The position numbers and the translations under genes were made by a program. The notes below the pieces were generated by a model. The model worked only from the letters and a program-made list of their open reading frames with translations. It did not search any database and was not told the DNA's origin. Below, one piece after another: positions 52,426-62,036 of a DNA stretch of 64,000 nt; within the stretch, counting starts at the first letter, position 1, and each line of letters begins with the position of its first letter. Location: NCBI RefSeq assembly GCF_029016485.1, contig NZ_CP092107.1, positions 1,364,001 through 1,428,000 of the forward strand, in the 5' to 3' direction. The stretch is from Vibrio sp. JC009. GTDB taxonomy: Bacteria > Pseudomonadota > Gammaproteobacteria > Enterobacterales > Vibrionaceae.

Positions 52426-54729
52426 TTAGTGGTTTTCACAATTCCCGAAATCGCGACAAATCACCTCATCAAACTCTGATACCGGAACAGGTTTGGAGAA
52501 GTAATAGCCCTGATATACATCGATGTGATGTTTTTTCAACAGTTCAAACTGCTCTCTATCTTCAACACCTTCAGAAACGACACTCAGGTTAAAAGCGCTG
52601 GCCAGGTCAACAATAGACTTAACCATAATGTTGGCCTGATCGTTACTGGTTACGTCTTTGATAAAGGAGCGATCGATCTTTATTTCATCGATAGGCAGCG
52701 ATCTCAGGTAGTTAAGGGACGAGTATCCGGTACCAAAATCATCCAGAGAAATGGATATACCGTGCTCTTTCAGACGGCTCAGCTTCTCTGTTGCGTCATT
52801 TATGTCCTGAATAAGAACTGACTCTGTTACTTCAAAAATAAGCTTGGTATGGTCGATATCAAAGGAGGCGATGGTTTTGATGATTTCCTCGACAAACTGA
52901 TCTTGCCAAAGCTGTTTTGCACTTAAGTTCACAGCAATTTTGAGGTGCTCTGTTTCTGGATGCGACTGCCATTTCTGAAGCTGCTGGCAAGACTGCTCAA
53001 GCACCTGAGCTCCGATTTGAATAATCATATTGCTCTCTTCAGCCATCTCCATAAACGAATTTGGATAAAGCAGATCTAGTACCGGGTGTTGCCAGCGAAC
53101 CAGCGCCTCTGCTCCGACAACCCTTTCGTCTGAGTCGAGTTTTGGTTGTAGATGGATGCAGAAATCGCGGTGTTCAATTGAATTTCTCATCGCTCTTTGC
53201 AGCTCACTGGTGTGATTGAGTTCGTTCTGCATCTCCATATCAAAGATTAAAGCGGAGTGACCACCATTTGCTTTGGCACGATACAGGGCGATATCGGAAA
53301 GCTGTAATAGCTTTCCGGGCGCCACATCAGCGGACTTAAATACAACCCCGCCGATACTGGCGGTTATCGCATAATTGATCTCCAGCTCCTGCAAGTCGCT
53401 GCTTAATATTAGTGAGCGGGATATGTCCTGAATCAGGCTGTCGGCATACTCCTGAGCTTTTAGCGTGGCTGCTTTCTGGCTCTTGTCTAATAAAGGAAGA
53501 ATGATAACGAATTCATCACCGCCGAAGCGGGAAACTAAACCGCGATCCTGATTAAACCCGGTAAGCCTTTTTGCGATGGCTTCCAGCAGCTTATCGCCCA
53601 TATGGTGGCCATAGCTGTCATTGAGTAGTTTGAAGCGGTCCAGATCTAAGAACAGAAGTGTACTGTAGCTATCTTCCCTGGCGCTTTCATCAATGGTTTT
53701 ATCCAGATCGATTTCAAGCTGGGTGCGGTTAGCCAGACCTGTGAGCTGGTCATAATAGGCAAGGTGAATCACCTTCTGCTGATTGAGCTTCTTCTGAGTA
53801 ATATCTAAAGCGATACCCACAAGCCAGGTTGGTTTTCCTTCATTATCGTATTCTGCAACCCGGCCTCTGTCCCATACCCAGATAACTTCTCCGTCGGGGC
53901 GTTTCATCCGGAACTCAATGCTGTAGGGTTTGTTCTCGGTCAGCAGAGCCTGTAATGCTGACCTCACCATACCTATATCTTCCGGGGCTATGGCGTTTTC
54001 AAATTCCGCGAAGGTGTTTTCGCTAGTTTCAATCCCGGTGATCAGCTCCCACTGGCGGTTATGCAGTACCTGGTTTGTCACCGTATTCCATTCCCACAGC
54101 CCTTCCTCAGAAACATCCAGTACGTTCTGCAGGCGCTGCTTGTTTCTTTCAGACTCCTCTTTAAGACGCGTAATATCAGTAATATCTTTCGCTATTACCG
54201 CAATTTTCAGCTTGTCCTGCGCATCCCTGAAGGGGATCTTTACCGAATGGAAATGGCGAACCTCATTGGTTTTTGCGTCGGTGGATGATTCGTAAACCTC
54301 TTCTTTTTCAAAGCGGTCCATTATTAACTGAACATTTTTGCGGAAAAAATCAGCCTGCTCTTTGTTTTTGGTGAAATAGTAATCGTCTTTACCAATCATC
54401 TCCTCAGGCGTTGATTTGTAAAGATTTGCAACTGTCTCATTACAAAATAAAAAGTTACCCTGATAGTCTTTAAATACAATGACATCACTGATGGCGTGGA
54501 GCAGACCTTTAATAATATCGGAATGCTTCTTAATTTTCTTTTGTATAAAAAACGTTAAAAATATATGGCTAAAAAGTACAAGGATAAAGGTGAGTATATA
54601 GTGTCCGATGTATCCGCTTTCATCTGGTAAATGTGAGTAAAAATAGAGAATTAACAATGAGGTTAAAAGCGATGAACAGAGTGCCGCCAGATAGACTTTC
54701 AGTTTGTTAAACCCAGTTATATCGTACAT
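52426..54729 (-). CDS. Membrane PAS-PAS-GGDEF-EAL protein
   Basis: A 767-residue protein: two N-terminal membrane helices (about 10-65), PAS (about 75-190), PAS-PAC (about 200-315), GGDEF with intact RFGGDEFVIIL, and EAL with AEALVRWQHP and DDFGTGYSSLNYLRSLPIDEIKID. Both catalytic domains look active. An RxxD inhibition site is not seen before GGDEF. It can therefore either make or break c-di-GMP. Strong GAGGAG site before the start at 54729. Confidence 0.95.
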   Translation of the reverse strand: MYDITGFNKLKVYLAALCSSLLTSLLILYFYSHLPDESGYIGHYILTFILVLFSHIFLTFFIQKKIKKHSDIIKGLLHAISDVIVFKDYQGNFLFCNETVANLYKSTPEEMIGKDDYYFTKNKEQADFFRKNVQLIMDRFEKEEVYESSTDAKTNEVRHFHSVKIPFRDAQDKLKIAVIAKDITDITRLKEESERNKQRLQNVLDVSEEGLWEWNTVTNQVLHNRQWELITGIETSENTFAEFENAIAPEDIGMVRSALQALLTENKPYSIEFRMKRPDGEVIWVWDRGRVAEYDNEGKPTWLVGIALDITQKKLNQQKVIHLAYYDQLTGLANRTQLEIDLDKTIDESAREDSYSTLLFLDLDRFKLLNDSYGHHMGDKLLEAIAKRLTGFNQDRGLVSRFGGDEFVIILPLLDKSQKAATLKAQEYADSLIQDISRSLILSSDLQELEINYAITASIGGVVFKSADVAPGKLLQLSDIALYRAKANGGHSALIFDMEMQNELNHTSELQRAMRNSIEHRDFCIHLQPKLDSDERVVGAEALVRWQHPVLDLLYPNSFMEMAEESNMIIQIGAQVLEQSCQQLQKWQSHPETEHLKIAVNLSAKQLWQDQFVEEIIKTIASFDIDHTKLIFEVTESVLIQDINDATEKLSRLKEHGISISLDDFGTGYSSLNYLRSLPIDEIKIDRSFIKDVTSNDQANIMVKSIVDLASAFNLSVVSEGVEDREQFELLKKHHIDVYQGYYFSKPVPVSEFDEVICRDFGNCENH

Positions 54730-55039
54730 TTAGGCTCTCCTCTGTCACCTGAATAAAACGAATAGATTTTAATTATTGAATTTAGATTTTTTTAATTTTA
54801 TGGGTTGATACTGTTTTCGTAGCATATTTTATGAGCGCTTAATCAAAGCCTTGTAGATTTATTTAATGTGCACGAATAAATACTATTCTAGTGTGCATAT
54901 TTTTCATTCGACTTTCTAGCGATACTCTATGTTGTATATGGATTTTTGAGAGATGGACTCGATATGAATGAAAGCGCCCGTCGATTCATGACCAGATACG
55001 CTGTAAAACCTTTAAATGTCTCAGTTTTAACCTATGCTT
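54730..55039. other. AT-rich non-coding region upstream of the GGDEF-EAL gene
   Basis: No credible ORF. Contains the promoter side of the GGDEF-EAL gene and borders the MITE-like element at 55040. Confidence 0.5.
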
Positions 55040-55200
55040 ATACCAATACTAGTAATTAGCTGTTCAGTGATTGCGCAGGAAAAATCGCTAAGAGCAAGGC
55101 AAAATTTGCAGTCACTAGTGGACCTAATTACAAAAATTTTAACGCAGCTATTGGCGATTTTGACAAGCAAGGATGAACAGATAATTGCTGGGATTGGTAT
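55040..55200. mobile_element. MITE-like element, 161 bp
   Basis: The ends ATACCAATACTAGTAATTAG... and ...TAATTGCTGGGATTGGTAT form 27-bp terminal inverted repeats with four mismatches. There is no coding capacity. Parts of the same family are at 35285-35326 (42 bp identical), 22854-22891 and 40781-40799. A clear target-site duplication is not seen. Confidence 0.75.
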
Positions 55201-55243
55201 TGTAGGTGCGTAGAAGAATAACAATGAGACAGGAAAAAAAACA

Positions 55244-56011
55244 ATGACTGCCAGAACGCTGCTGATTACAGGCTTTTTTGTTGCAGTTGGACTTCAGCTT
55301 GCAACACTGTTTGTACTAAATTGCGTACGAGATAAAGACGAAGAGCTGTATCAGAGCCAACTGGACAGATACGCATCATATCTTTTAGCCGACGAGCTCA
55401 GACAGAGTTCTGATGACCTTACCCGTATGGCCCGGACCTATGTCATTACTCAGGACGAAAAATACGAAAAAATGTACTGGGATATACTGGCAATCCGCAA
55501 TGGAGAACTGAACCGCCCTGCACATATGAACCGCATTTACTGGGATCTGATGTTGAACTATGGCGAAAAACCGCGCCCGGATACGGAATTGGTTTCCCTC
55601 CATGACCTGATGGTACATGCGGGTTTCACGCTCAGAGAATTTGCCATGCTTAAGGAAGCTCAGGACAACTCTGATGCTCTGGTGGAAACCGAGACAGTGG
55701 CAATGAATGCGGTAAAAGGGCTCTATAACGACGGATTTGGTAACTATGTTATTGAAGGAAAAGCTGATATTGAGATGGCTACCAGCATTATGCATGATGA
55801 AAAGTACCATCAGGATAAGGCCAGCATAATGTCTCCTTTAAATGACTTTCTTACCGATCTGGATATGCGGACCATAGAAACAGTGGAAGAGAAGAAGAGG
55901 GAAGTGGCTTATTATCTTGATTTGCTTACGCTTTGCTTTTCACTGACGCTTGCATTGATGTTTGTGGCCGCTTTTGTGATTTATAAAAGATACCCGAACA
56001 GGCGTAAGTAA
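55244..56011 (+). CDS. Membrane sensor-like protein without output domain
   Basis: A 255-residue protein with TM1 (about 5-25), a helical periplasmic region and TM2 (about 225-247), then only RYPNRRK. The periplasmic part, ADELRQSSDDLTRMARTYVI and WDILAIRNGELNRPAHMNRI, is the sensory domain that elsewhere heads chemoreceptors and GGDEF or histidine kinase proteins. Here the ORF stops directly after the second helix, so it either lost its output domain or works as a stand-alone sensor that pairs with another membrane protein. It begins 44 bp after the MITE-like element. Confidence 0.8.
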   Translation: MTARTLLITGFFVAVGLQLATLFVLNCVRDKDEELYQSQLDRYASYLLADELRQSSDDLTRMARTYVITQDEKYEKMYWDILAIRNGELNRPAHMNRIYWDLMLNYGEKPRPDTELVSLHDLMVHAGFTLREFAMLKEAQDNSDALVETETVAMNAVKGLYNDGFGNYVIEGKADIEMATSIMHDEKYHQDKASIMSPLNDFLTDLDMRTIETVEEKKREVAYYLDLLTLCFSLTLALMFVAAFVIYKRYPNRRK

Positions 56012-56082
56012 CCGGAAATTCATAAAATTTTTAATTGATACAAATTTTCCGGACAATACCAATGAGATCTATGTAGAACAAA

Positions 56083-56113
56083 AAAGACTGGTATTTCACC
56101 AGTCTTTCTATTT
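56083..56113. terminator. Bidirectional terminator before GntR gene end
   Basis: AAAGACTGGT and ACCAGTCTTT (56083-56107) enclose a 5-nt loop, with an A-run before and CTATTTTTT after. Confidence 0.85.
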
Positions 56114-56131
56114 TTTGTGACGGAAGTTGTA

Positions 56132-56851
56132 TTATCCTTTGTGTCGTTTTGCGACCAGGGTAAACTTGTAATCGGTGGATTTAAAGTAGTTCCGGCTGTA
56201 TTCAAACACGGTTCCGTCAGCCAGATAACTGCGGGTTCGTTTCTCGATAATCGGCTGGTTAGGGTCAATACCCAGCAGCTCTGATACCTTATCTGGCGGG
56301 AGAATTGGAACAATTTCCTGTTCACTTCTGTCGATAACCATACCTTTCTGATTTTCGATATAGTCATATTTAGAACTGCGCATCACCTCGTAAGTCAAAT
56401 CAGGGAACAGAGCCAGCGGCATCCAGGTCTCTTCGACAGTGATAGGATTGTCATCCATATAGCGAACGCGCTTAATGTAGAAAATGCGGTCGTTCTCACT
56501 TACGTTCAGGTTGTCGGCCATGGTAAGGCTTGGCAGTGTGATTTCAAATGCCAGTACTTCACTTCTGGTTACTACATTTAAGTGCGCCCACTTCTCGTTA
56601 AAGCTGGTCTGCTGATAAATATCGTAATTGACTTTGCTGGCTTTTACATAGGTACCGCTACCCTGAACACTTTCCAGTTCGCCGTTCTCAATCAGAAGCT
56701 TAAGTGCCTGCCTTACTGTTACGCGGCTAACGGAAAACTCTTCACGAAGCTGAGCTTCGGTAGGAAGTGCCTCCCCGACTTTATAGTCTCCGGAACCTAT
56801 CTTCTCTCGAATAGCATCGGCTATCTGGCGGTACATCGGTAGTCTGGCCAT
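56132..56851 (-). CDS. GntR/HutC family regulator (MngR-like)
   Basis: A 239-residue regulator: winged helix-turn-helix (LREEFSVSRVTVRQALKLLIENG) and UTRA ligand-binding domain (FYIKRVRYMDDNPITVEETW, RNYFKSTDYKFTL). GAGGGG precedes the start at 56851. It diverges from the EIIA gene and the mannosidase, as MngR does from mngAB in E. coli, where it represses the operon until the phosphorylated sugar appears. Assignment as MngR is by context. Confidence 0.88.
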   Translation of the reverse strand: MARLPMYRQIADAIREKIGSGDYKVGEALPTEAQLREEFSVSRVTVRQALKLLIENGELESVQGSGTYVKASKVNYDIYQQTSFNEKWAHLNVVTRSEVLAFEITLPSLTMADNLNVSENDRIFYIKRVRYMDDNPITVEETWMPLALFPDLTYEVMRSSKYDYIENQKGMVIDRSEQEIVPILPPDKVSELLGIDPNQPIIEKRTRSYLADGTVFEYSRNYFKSTDYKFTLVAKRHKG

Positions 56852-56896
56852 ATCTACCCCTCGTCATCTTTCTTATAAATTTAAACTGTCACCTAT

Positions 56897-57012
56897 GATA
56901 CAAATTACTTTCTGTAAGACAATAGCAATCTAGTCACTATTTTGAAGTGAGTAATACAACAGGAATACAAATATGTATCAAATGAGATCTCAATCACAGA
57001 AGATTTGTATTG
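56897..57012. promoter_or_regulatory. Candidate GntR operator sites
   Basis: Three related motifs occur in the divergent promoter region: GATACAAATTA (56897-56907), the palindrome ATACA-AATA-TGTAT (56965-56978), and GATTTGTATTG (57002-57012). Their clustering suggests binding by the divergent regulator. Confidence 0.5.
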
Positions 57013-57093
57013 TTGGTGTATTATGTAGTCATCGAAGACAAGAAATGTCTACATCAATTCCTAACCGCATTTTATGACAACGGGGCGAAGGTT

Positions 57094-57687
57094 ATGAAAT
57101 TAACAACTCTTACTAACGAAGCACTTATCAATCTGCAGACTACTTTTGAAAGCCGTGACGATGCAATCAAGGCACTGGCTGAGCAACTTGAAGCGCAGGG
57201 CAAGCTACACGATAAAGAAGAATACCTGAAAGCAGTATTTGCTCGTGAAGAGCATGGCGCAACTGCACTGGGCGAAGGCCTGGCTGTACCACACGGTAAA
57301 TCAGACGCAGTTAAAGAAGCGGCATTTGCTCTGGCAACACTAAAAGAAGACGTTAAGTGGCCTGGCATTGATGAAGACGAGATGGAAGATGTAAACCTTG
57401 TTTTCCTTATCGCAATTCCAAACGCAGAAGCGGGTTCTACTCACATGCACCTTCTTACTGCGCTGACTTCAACTCTGGTTGATGACGATGTTCGTGAAGC
57501 GGTACTTAAGGCGACGACCAAAGAAGAAATCTTTGCCATCTTCGATGCTCAGAGCGAAGACGAAGAAGAAGCGGCTCCAGAGCCAGTAGCAGAAGTTAAG
57601 CCTGAGCCAGTTCCTGCAGCAGCTCCACAGGTGAAAGAAGAACCTCAGGGCTTCTTTGCTAAAGTTGCTAGCTGGTTCAAAGGCTAA
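57094..57687 (+). CDS. Stand-alone PTS fructose-type EIIA protein (MngA EIIA-like)
   Basis: A 197-residue protein: a PTS_EIIA type-2 domain (about 1-145) with phospho-His67 in GEGLAVPHGKSD, then an acidic and proline/alanine-rich linker (about 150-182) and the short amphipathic end GFFAKVASWFKG. In E. coli MngA the EIIA domain is followed by EIIB and EIIC in one chain; here the protein ends. The ATG at 57094 has GAAGG upstream. A terminator-type hairpin separates it from the mannosidase gene. It probably receives phosphate from an HPr and passes it to an EIIBC encoded elsewhere; the C-terminal helix could hold it at the membrane. Confidence 0.9.
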   Translation: MKLTTLTNEALINLQTTFESRDDAIKALAEQLEAQGKLHDKEEYLKAVFAREEHGATALGEGLAVPHGKSDAVKEAAFALATLKEDVKWPGIDEDEMEDVNLVFLIAIPNAEAGSTHMHLLTALTSTLVDDDVREAVLKATTKEEIFAIFDAQSEDEEEAAPEPVAEVKPEPVPAAAPQVKEEPQGFFAKVASWFKG

Positions 57688-57703
57688 TCAACTATCGGGT
57701 GTT

Positions 57704-57730
57704 AAGAGCCATTTCGATGGCTCTTGTTTT
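57704..57730 (+). terminator. Hairpin/attenuator between EIIA and mannosidase genes
   Basis: AAGAGCCAT-ttcg-ATGGCTCTT followed by GTTTT: a stable UUCG-capped stem that could partly end transcription or protect the upstream message. Confidence 0.8.
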
Positions 57731-57812
57731 ACAAACACCGGCTACAACATTGCTCTACACATAATTTATTTTTTACCGGCTTTAAATAGCTGAACTATCA
57801 GGTACGAAAAAA

Positions 57813-60458
57813 ATGACTACATCTCGCGTTCATATTACCCCGCACATGCACTGGGACCGTGAGTGGTACTTCACTACTGAAGAATCACGTATCCTTCTAG
57901 TGAACAACATGGAAGAAATCATGACCCGTCTGGAAAACGATCCGGACTACAAATACTACGTTCTTGATGGTCAGACAGCTGTTCTGGAAGACTACTTCGC
58001 AATCAAACCAGAAAACTGGGATCGCGTTAAGTCTCTGGTAGAAGCGGGTAAACTGATTGTTGGCCCTTGGTACTCTCAGACAGATACCATGCAGGTTTCT
58101 GGTGAGTCTATCGTACGTAACATGATGTACGGTCTGCGTGATGCACTAGCGCTTGGCGAACCAATGAAGATTGGTTACCTGCCGGACTCATTCTCAATGA
58201 GTTCTCAGCTTCCAATGATTTACAACGGCTTCGGCTTCGACCGCACTATGTTCTGGCGTGGTTGTTCTGAGCGTCACGGCACAAACAAAACGGAATTCCT
58301 GTGGCAGTCAAACGACGGCAGTGAAGTAACCACTCAGGTTCTTCCTCTTGGTTACGCTATCGGTAAATACCTTCCACAGGACGAAGAAGGTCTTCGTGCT
58401 CGTCTGGACAAGTATTTCCCGGCTCTTGAAGGTGCTTCTGTAACTAAAGATATCCTGCTTCCAAACGGTCACGACCAGATGCCTATCCAGAAAGACATCT
58501 TCGAAGTAATGGATAAGCTACGTGAATACTACCCTGACCGTGAGTTCGTAATGAGCCGCTTTGAAGAAGTGTTCGAGAAAATTGAAGCAATGCGTGACTC
58601 TCTTGACACTATTAAAGGCGAGTTCAACGACGGTAAGTACATGCGTGTACACCGCACTATCTCTTCTACCCGTATGGATATCAAGATTATCCACGCTGAA
58701 GTTGAGAACAAGATTGTTAACATTCTTGAGCCTCTTGCCTCTATCGCTTACGACCTTGGTTTCGAATACCACCACGGTCTGATTGAGAAAATGTGGAAAG
58801 AGAGCATGAAGAACCACGCTCACGACTCAATCGGCTGCTGCTGCTCAGACAAAGTACATGCTGAAATCCTGGCTCGCTACATCCTTGCTGACGACATGGC
58901 AGAAAACCTGATCAACTTCTACAAGCGTAAGATTGTTGACCACATGCCAGCAAACGGCGACTGTGACAAGCTGGCATTCTTCAACCTGATGCCATACGAG
59001 CGTGAAGAAGTAGTGAACACAATGATCACTATCCGTGCTAACGAGTTCAAGATCTTTGACGAAGCGGGTAACGACGTTGAGTACTTCATTGAAGACTCTC
59101 GCGTAATTGACCCGGGCAAGATTGACCGTCAGATCGTTCACTACGGTAACTACGACCCGTTCGTTGAATACGACATTCAGCTTAAGATCAAAGTACCTGC
59201 GATGGGCTACACAACGCTGCACATCCAGGCTAACGAAGCGGGTGCTCAGAAAGCGGTTGAAGCGGCTGGCAACGAGCTTGAGAACGAATTCTACTCAATC
59301 ACAGTTAACAGCAACGGTACTCTGACTGTTAAGGACAAAGAGACTGGCAACAGTTACGACCAGGTTCTGCGTATCGAAGACGGTTCTGATGACGGTGATG
59401 AATACGACTACTCTCCATCACGTAAAGAGTGGCTAATCTACTCTGACGAGTTTGAAGTTGAAACAAGCGTTGAGCAGCAGGCGTTCCAGTCAGTTGCAAA
59501 CATTTCACTTCGCATGAATGTTCCGACTGACCTTGAAGCTCGTGAAGAGCGTACAAATCAGGATGGCTTTGTTGATGTTAAGGCTCAGGTAATCCTGCGT
59601 CAGGGCTCTCGCCGCATCGATGTTCGCATGGAACTGGATAACCAGGCTGACGACCACCGTCTGCGTGTTCTTATCCCGACGCCTTGGGTATCTGAAAACG
59701 TAGTTGCTGACAACCAGTTCGGTGTTATCACTCGTCCTACTCAAGACCCTGCAATGGCAGTCTGGGAAGAAGAGAAGTGGAAAGAAGCTCCGGTTCCTGT
59801 TTACCAGCTAATGAACTTTGCAGCGCTTGAAAATGACAAGGGCGGTGTGGCTCTGTTCACTAACGGTCTGCGTGAGTTTGAAGTTATCTCTTCTAAGGGT
59901 AACGAAGAGCGCGATACTTTCGCCCTGACTCTGCTACGCGGTGTTGGCGTACTGGGTAAAGAGAACCTGCTGCTACGTCCTGGACGTCCGTCAGGTATCA
60001 AGATCCCGGCTCCGGATTCTCAGACCCGCGGTAAGCTGGTATGTGAGTTCTCTATCTGCGGCTTCGCTGGTGACCACATCTCTGCGAACCTTATGTCTCA
60101 GGCTCGTGAGTATGTCACTCCAATGGCTGTGTACAACAAGATTCCATACAACGCAATGAAGCTGAACATCGGTGAGCAGAACCTGCCACTGACTTACAGC
60201 CTGCTTGAGAAAGATATGGAAGGTGCGGTACTGAGCGTACTGAAGAAAGCAGAAGACGAAGATGCACTGATTCTGCGCGTGTACAACCCGTCTGAAACAG
60301 CAACTTCTGAAGGTTCAGTAACCTTTAAGAAGCCTGTTACAGAGTGGACTGAAGTTCAGATGGATGAGCAGCCACGTCCGGGTGTAGACGCTGTAGAAGC
60401 GGGAACCTTCGGAACACTGGCACAGTGTCAGGCTAAGACCTTCAAAGTGAAGTTCTAA
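57813..60458 (+). CDS. mngB: Glycoside hydrolase family 38 alpha-mannosidase (MngB-like)
   Basis: An 881-residue cytoplasmic mannosidase. The N-terminal metal site [17 protein letters not shown] motif (His11-His13-Asp15 region), the nucleophile Asp125 in [12 protein letters not shown], and [16 protein letters not shown] are the core of GH38; beta domains follow. MngB cleaves 2-O-(6-phospho-mannosyl)-D-glycerate into mannose-6-phosphate and glycerate. The next gene, a glycerate kinase, uses the second product. Codon choice is strongly biased to those of highly expressed genes (CGT for Arg, AAC for Asn, CTG/CTT for Leu). Confidence 0.93.
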   Translation: MTTSRVHITPHMHWDREWYFTTEESRILLVNNMEEIMTRLENDPDYKYYVLDGQTAVLEDYFAIKPENWDRVKSLVEAGKLIVGPWYSQTDTMQVSGESIVRNMMYGLRDALALGEPMKIGYLPDSFSMSSQLPMIYNGFGFDRTMFWRGCSERHGTNKTEFLWQSNDGSEVTTQVLPLGYAIGKYLPQDEEGLRARLDKYFPALEGASVTKDILLPNGHDQMPIQKDIFEVMDKLREYYPDREFVMSRFEEVFEKIEAMRDSLDTIKGEFNDGKYMRVHRTISSTRMDIKIIHAEVENKIVNILEPLASIAYDLGFEYHHGLIEKMWKESMKNHAHDSIGCCCSDKVHAEILARYILADDMAENLINFYKRKIVDHMPANGDCDKLAFFNLMPYEREEVVNTMITIRANEFKIFDEAGNDVEYFIEDSRVIDPGKIDRQIVHYGNYDPFVEYDIQLKIKVPAMGYTTLHIQANEAGAQKAVEAAGNELENEFYSITVNSNGTLTVKDKETGNSYDQVLRIEDGSDDGDEYDYSPSRKEWLIYSDEFEVETSVEQQAFQSVANISLRMNVPTDLEAREERTNQDGFVDVKAQVILRQGSRRIDVRMELDNQADDHRLRVLIPTPWVSENVVADNQFGVITRPTQDPAMAVWEEEKWKEAPVPVYQLMNFAALENDKGGVALFTNGLREFEVISSKGNEERDTFALTLLRGVGVLGKENLLLRPGRPSGIKIPAPDSQTRGKLVCEFSICGFAGDHISANLMSQAREYVTPMAVYNKIPYNAMKLNIGEQNLPLTYSLLEKDMEGAVLSVLKKAEDEDALILRVYNPSETATSEGSVTFKKPVTEWTEVQMDEQPRPGVDAVEAGTFGTLAQCQAKTFKVKF

Positions 60459-60476
60459 GGCTAGAGCCAGATAAAG

Positions 60477-60545
60477 ATTGTTGATTAGGAAGCCACATTC
60501 CCCTGGCGCCTGTTGCTAAAAAGTAACAGGCACCTAATCAACAAT
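60477..60545 (+). repeat. Large nested hairpin between mannosidase and glycerate kinase genes
   Basis: Outer arms ATTGTTGATTAGG (60477-60489) and CCTAATCAACAAT (60533-60545) are perfect 13-mers. An inner stem pairs GCCTGTT (60508-60514) with AACAGGC (60525-60531). No T-run follows. It may be an RNA-stabilising or processing element between the two cistrons. Confidence 0.65.
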
Positions 60546-60671
60546 ATCTTCGGCTTCTGTAATATTCTGGCGGATGTATTCCGGGTTATTACAAAAGCTA
60601 AAGATTCTTGCCTTCACAGGCAAAACGAAATTGACAGATAACGTTGAAACACCTAGTCATGAGGTAAAAAA

Positions 60672-61820
60672 ATGAAAGTTGTTATTGCACCAGACTCATT
60701 TAAAGAATCGCTTGATGCGATGGCAGTAGCGACCTGTATTGAGAAAGGTTTTTCTGAAGTCTTTCCAAATGCAGAATATGTAAAACTTCCTCTGGCAGAC
60801 GGCGGTGAAGGTACCGTTGAAGTACTGCTTCAGGGACTGAACGGTGAAAAGCAGACCTCTCGTGTCACAGGCCCTCTGGGAGAGCCGGTTGATGCAATGT
60901 GGGCGCTGCTGAATGAAAAAGACGGTAGTAAAACAGCACTTATTGAGATCGCGATGGCTTCTGGTTTGGATCTTATCACTCCGGAGCAGCGTGACCCGTT
61001 AAAAGCAACGTCATTTGGTACAGGTGAAACAATAAAAGCTGCACTTGATGCAGGAGCAACAAAGATACTGCTTGGCTTAGGCGGTAGCGCAACCAACGAT
61101 GGTGGCGCAGGTATTCTTCAGGCTCTGGGAGGCAAGCTTCTGGATGCTGAAGGTAATGACATAGCGAGAGGCGGTGCGGCTTTATCAGAAGTGGCTCAAA
61201 TCGACCTTTCTGACATCGACTCTCGCTGTGACCAGACTGAGTTTGTCGTAGCTTGCGACGTATCCAACCCGCTGTGCGGTGAGAACGGTGCAAGTGCCAT
61301 CTTCGGCCCTCAGAAAGGTGCGACTGAGCAAAATGTACAGGATCTGGATAAGGCCCTGGCAAATTTTGCTGAGGTAGCTGAGAAGTTAACCGGCATTAAT
61401 CACAAAGATACTAAAGGCTTTGGCGCAGCAGGTGGTGCTCCGATGGCACTTAGCCTGGCGTTCAACATCCAGATCAAGCAAGGCATTGATATGGTGCTGG
61501 ATACGCTGAATGCGGATGAAGTGCTTGAAGGTGCGGATCTGGTGATTACCGGTGAAGGCCAGATGGATAATCAGACGCTTCAGGGCAAAACACCATTTGG
61601 TATCGCTAAGCGTGCTCAGGCAAGAGATATCCCGGTTATTGGTATTGCGGGCTCTCTGGGTAAAGAAGTTGAAGAGCTTTACTCAAAAATGTCGGGCATC
61701 TTCGGAACGGTTCGCTCTCCACAACCTCTGGCACAAGTGCTGGAAGAAGCGGATAAGAACCTGACCAGAACGGCAAGAAATATTGCATCTATCCTGAAAC
61801 TTGGCAGCGACAAGTTCTAG
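60672..61820 (+). CDS. Glycerate kinase (GarK/GlxK type)
   Basis: A 382-residue glycerate 2-kinase: KVVIAPDSFKESLDAMAVA at the start, LPLADGGEGTVE, the glycine-rich LGLGGSATNDGGAG and the end VITGEGQMDNQTLQGK. It phosphorylates D-glycerate to 2-phosphoglycerate. In this cluster it should use glycerate released by the mannosidase. GAGG lies 7-10 nt before the ATG. Confidence 0.93.
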   Translation: MKVVIAPDSFKESLDAMAVATCIEKGFSEVFPNAEYVKLPLADGGEGTVEVLLQGLNGEKQTSRVTGPLGEPVDAMWALLNEKDGSKTALIEIAMASGLDLITPEQRDPLKATSFGTGETIKAALDAGATKILLGLGGSATNDGGAGILQALGGKLLDAEGNDIARGGAALSEVAQIDLSDIDSRCDQTEFVVACDVSNPLCGENGASAIFGPQKGATEQNVQDLDKALANFAEVAEKLTGINHKDTKGFGAAGGAPMALSLAFNIQIKQGIDMVLDTLNADEVLEGADLVITGEGQMDNQTLQGKTPFGIAKRAQARDIPVIGIAGSLGKEVEELYSKMSGIFGTVRSPQPLAQVLEEADKNLTRTARNIASILKLGSDKF

Positions 61821-61831
61821 GAGATTAAAAA

Positions 61832-61943
61832 CCACTCTTATCTGTAAGAGGCTGAACGTCCTACTGACTGATTGAAGGTTATTGAGGGGGCTTTTTACCA
61901 GACAGATGGCAGCAGGGCTACGGCCTCTTACAGATAAGAGTGG
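61832..61943. repeat. 112-bp segment bounded by perfect 21-bp inverted repeats
   Basis: CCACTCTTATCTGTAAGAGGC at 61832-61852 is exactly complementary to 61923-61943. Each arm also contains CTCTTA-tctg-TAAGAG, a self-complementary core. The 70-bp centre has no ORF. Confidence 0.65.
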
Positions 61944-62036
61944 ATACGGAAAACTTTGCTTAAGACACAGAGTTTTTACCAAAAAAGTTTTTACGAAATT
62001 GAACTGGCGTCTTTGTCAGACGGAAGTCGGTTCATA

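Noticed and set aside
55027..55224. 65-codon minus-strand ORF across the MITE-like element
   Set aside because: Produced by the repeat sequence itself; the same peptide start appears from the repeat end at 35279 with no conserved continuation.
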